DNA of 64,000 bases from contig NC_083648.1 in NCBI RefSeq assembly GCF_963576545.1, positions 8,853,739-8,917,738 of the forward strand. Reading direction: 5' to 3'. The notes beneath the pieces were generated by a model. The model had not been told where the DNA came from. It ran no database searches and saw only the letters and a program-made list of their open reading frames with translations. Origin of the DNA: Limanda limanda. Lineage: Eukaryota > Chordata > Actinopteri > Pleuronectiformes > Pleuronectidae. Positions 61,972-64,000 of this stretch are shown in pieces (the stretch's first letter is position 1; each line of letters begins with the position of its first letter). The position numbers were made by a program, and so were the translations under genes.

Positions 61972-63919
61972 TCATACGGGCCTGGGCTGCCTCACACCTC
62001 CGTGAGGGTCTGTGGGACACGAGTGGTCCCGCAGGGTGCTCCTCACCCGGCTCACCCCCTGGCAGTCCCTGTGTCCCGGCTTCCCAGGGCAGCAGAAGTC
62101 CCTGAAGCACCTCTTAAAGTTCTCGTCGAGGAAGGCGTAGAGGATGGGGTTGAGGCTGCTGTTGGTGTAGCCCAGCGCCACGCAGAAGAAGTAAGCGGCC
62201 ATGACGGCGGTGGTCTCGGGCACGTTGGCCGACAGGGCCTTGACCAGGATGAAGATGTGGATGGGCGTCCAGCACACCACGAAGACGGCGACCACCACCA
62301 GCACCAGGCGCGTGATGCGGCGGAGGTTGCGGTCCTTCTCGCGCGAGCCCGACAGGAGGCGCACGCTCTTCAGCCGCATGACCATCAGCGTGTAGCAGAC
62401 GGTGATGATGATGACAGGCGCCACGAAGCCGAAGATGAAGACACAGATCTTCATCAGCGTGTCCCAGTAGATGTAGGGCTCGGGGAACTGTAGGGCACAT
62501 TCTGTGGTTCCTGTTAGTTACAGGAAAAGAGAGTCAGAGGAAGTTGAAGACAGCATCTTCATTTAAGGAGAAAAACAAGAAGATGCAACAGTCATGCTCG
62601 CAGCTCTGTGCACAGATGCTAAATGCTAACATCAGAAGACTATCAATCTCACAATAATCATTTTGTCATGGTGATGTTTAGAAGGTGCAGTTTAAGCTTA
62701 AGAAATTACGTCTTGAAACTTGAAAAGTTCTTTATTAATCTTTTCCAGTTTGACTATGTTTTATGTGTTTGTTTTCATTTATCTTATTTAAAGCTGGAAA
62801 AGGTAATATATCTTTGACTTTATTGAGTAAGAATAATTCCATAATTCAGCAATATGCAAATCGAGTTATCTGAGAGTAAACTAGACATCTGCACTTCCAA
62901 TAGGATCAGTTTCCACGAGGAAACTGGAGCTAGGGGATCTTAAAATATATAATTTTTTATCCTCAGGGGAACTTGAATGTCTGAGATAAATTTCCAAAAC
63001 GCATTTGCCAATGTTAACCTCATATTAGAACCATTCAAATTCATCCTCTGAGAACCATGAATATCTGAGCTTAATTCATGGAAATCAATCTGTTACTTGT
63101 TCTTTCGGTTTGAAGTGTTGGGCTGACGGACTGAGCGATGGACCAGAGACCACAGAGTTTCATCAGCTAATCTATAGCTCTGTAAATTGTAACAAGCTTT
63201 ATTTGATGGAGGCTTATTGTGAACATTGATAATTTGATGGATCGGCGATGAGAAGAAAAGGAGACAATACTCCAAGTTCTTTTCTCAGTCAAGTTCGACC
63301 CTTTACGTCTGTCGCAGCTTCATCCAGTCAAGTAGCTTTGATCCAGACTCTCAGCAAACCCATAGAACCTCCTCTTCATGGAGTTTGAAGGATGCATCAG
63401 CTTATTGGTATAATTCAGAACCCAGCTGTTGGATGCAGAGCTTTAGGTTTGATAAGATTCCCTCTACAGCTGATAGGAGGTATTTTGTCTCTATAGCAGG
63501 CATAGACATGGAACACCTGGATGAATACAAGGAGAATGACTGTGAATAGATGCAAGGTCATGGTACCGTTGTTGGTTTTAGTGCTGCCCAGTATCATGGC
63601 AGGGATCCCGGCGGCAGACGACAGCATCCAGATGACCACGTTGATGATCTTGGCCTTGACGGGCGTGCGGATGTCCAGGGCCTTGACCGGGTGACACACG
63701 GCCACGTAGCGGTCCACGCTCATCATGGTCAGGGTGAAGATGCTGGTGAACATGTTGTAGTAGTCGATGGAGATGAAGACTTTGCACGCCACGTTTCCAA
63801 ACGGCCAGGAGCTGAGCAGGTAGTCGGTGCTCTGGAAGGGCATGGTGGTGGTGACCAGGGCGTCGGCCACGGCCAGGTTGAAGATGTAGATGTTGGTGGC
63901 CGTTTTCATTTTGGTGTAT
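61972..63919 (-). CDS. oprk1: Opioid receptor, kappa type (exons 2 and 3; partial)
   Basis: A Gi/o-coupled class A GPCR. Exon 2 is 63919-63567 (353 bp, starting [13 protein letters not shown]1 end to TM4). Exon 3 is 62510-61972 (TM4-5 loop to C-terminus). They join in phase 1 as ...[12 protein letters not shown]. Exon 1 (N-terminus, TM1) is beyond 64000. Visible motifs are [14 protein letters not shown] after TM3, CWTPIHIF in TM6, NPILY in TM7 and [13 protein letters not shown] with palmitoylation cysteines. Kappa-type markers are [33 protein letters not shown] and FRDFC. ECL2 is short and not acidic, unlike mammalian kappa, so a diverged fish kappa or another opioid subtype is possible. Exon phases match mammalian OPRK1/OPRM1. 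Confidence 0.82.
62513..63566 (-). other. OPRK1 intron 2
   Basis: About 1.05 kb, GTACCATG at the 5' end and CTAACAG at the 3' end. I see no further exon or repeat. Confidence 0.85.
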
Positions 63920-64000
63920 CTGCAGTGGCAGGAGATAATAAAGAGGTGGAATGGGTTTGATGGATTTTTCCCGGACTTATATCTTTGTTTAAATCCATTA

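Noticed and set aside
62002..62493. 163-aa + strand open frame over the receptor
   Set aside because: Shadow of OPRK1 exon 3, whose - strand frame is a clear GPCR.

Overview
This window is vertebrate nuclear DNA, almost certainly from a teleost fish. It holds split genes with canonical GT/AG junctions, long CA/GT and tetranucleotide microsatellites, and a Tc1/mariner copy of a fish type. Seven protein-coding genes and one tRNA gene can be supported. I built exon models by hand from splice sites, reading phase and recalled family sequence. All complete models stay in frame end to end: LPIN2 901 aa, MYOM1 1539 aa, MYL12 172 aa, BAG1 207 aa, CHMP5 220 aa.

Layout. 1-1.3 kb: the last coding exon of an EMILIN (C1q domain, + strand). 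2-22.7 kb: LPIN2 on the - strand, a phosphatidate phosphatase with a CpG-rich 5' end near 22.5 kb and a ~2.8 kb 3'UTR converging on EMILIN2. 23.3-23.9 kb: a 600-bp tetranucleotide array. 25.4-43.8 kb: MYOM1 (myomesin) on the - strand, 36 coding exons. 45-47.2 kb: MYL12 (regulatory myosin light chain) on the + strand, divergent from MYOM1 and convergent with BAG1. 48.1-50.4 kb: BAG1 (-). 50.8 kb: intron-containing tRNA-Arg(TCT) (+). 53.0-55.8 kb: CHMP5 (-). 56-60.3 kb: AT-rich intergenic DNA. 60.3-61.9 kb: a decayed Tc1/mariner element. 62.0-63.9 kb: exons 2 and 3 of an opioid receptor, best called kappa (OPRK1), - strand, with exon 1 beyond the window.

Gene order EMILIN2-LPIN2-MYOM1-MYL12 matches human 18p11.3. 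BAG1-CHMP5 matches human 9p13, and OPRK1 sits at human 8q11, so the window joins blocks that are separate in mammals. MYOM1 (M-band crosslinker) and MYL12 (myosin II light chain) are both actomyosin genes. The others are housekeeping or signalling genes with no operon-like link.

Most interesting points: an in-frame alternative first coding exon of LPIN2 at about 19.9-20.0 kb; a His/Gln-rich repeat coded in the MYOM1 head; a possible 42-bp cassette exon where mammalian MYOM1 carries its EH segment; a near-perfect 22-bp-stem hairpin just after MYL12 exon 3; and the opioid receptor's un-kappa-like ligand-selectivity positions, with a transposon 98 bp after its stop codon. I found no clearly unprecedented system.
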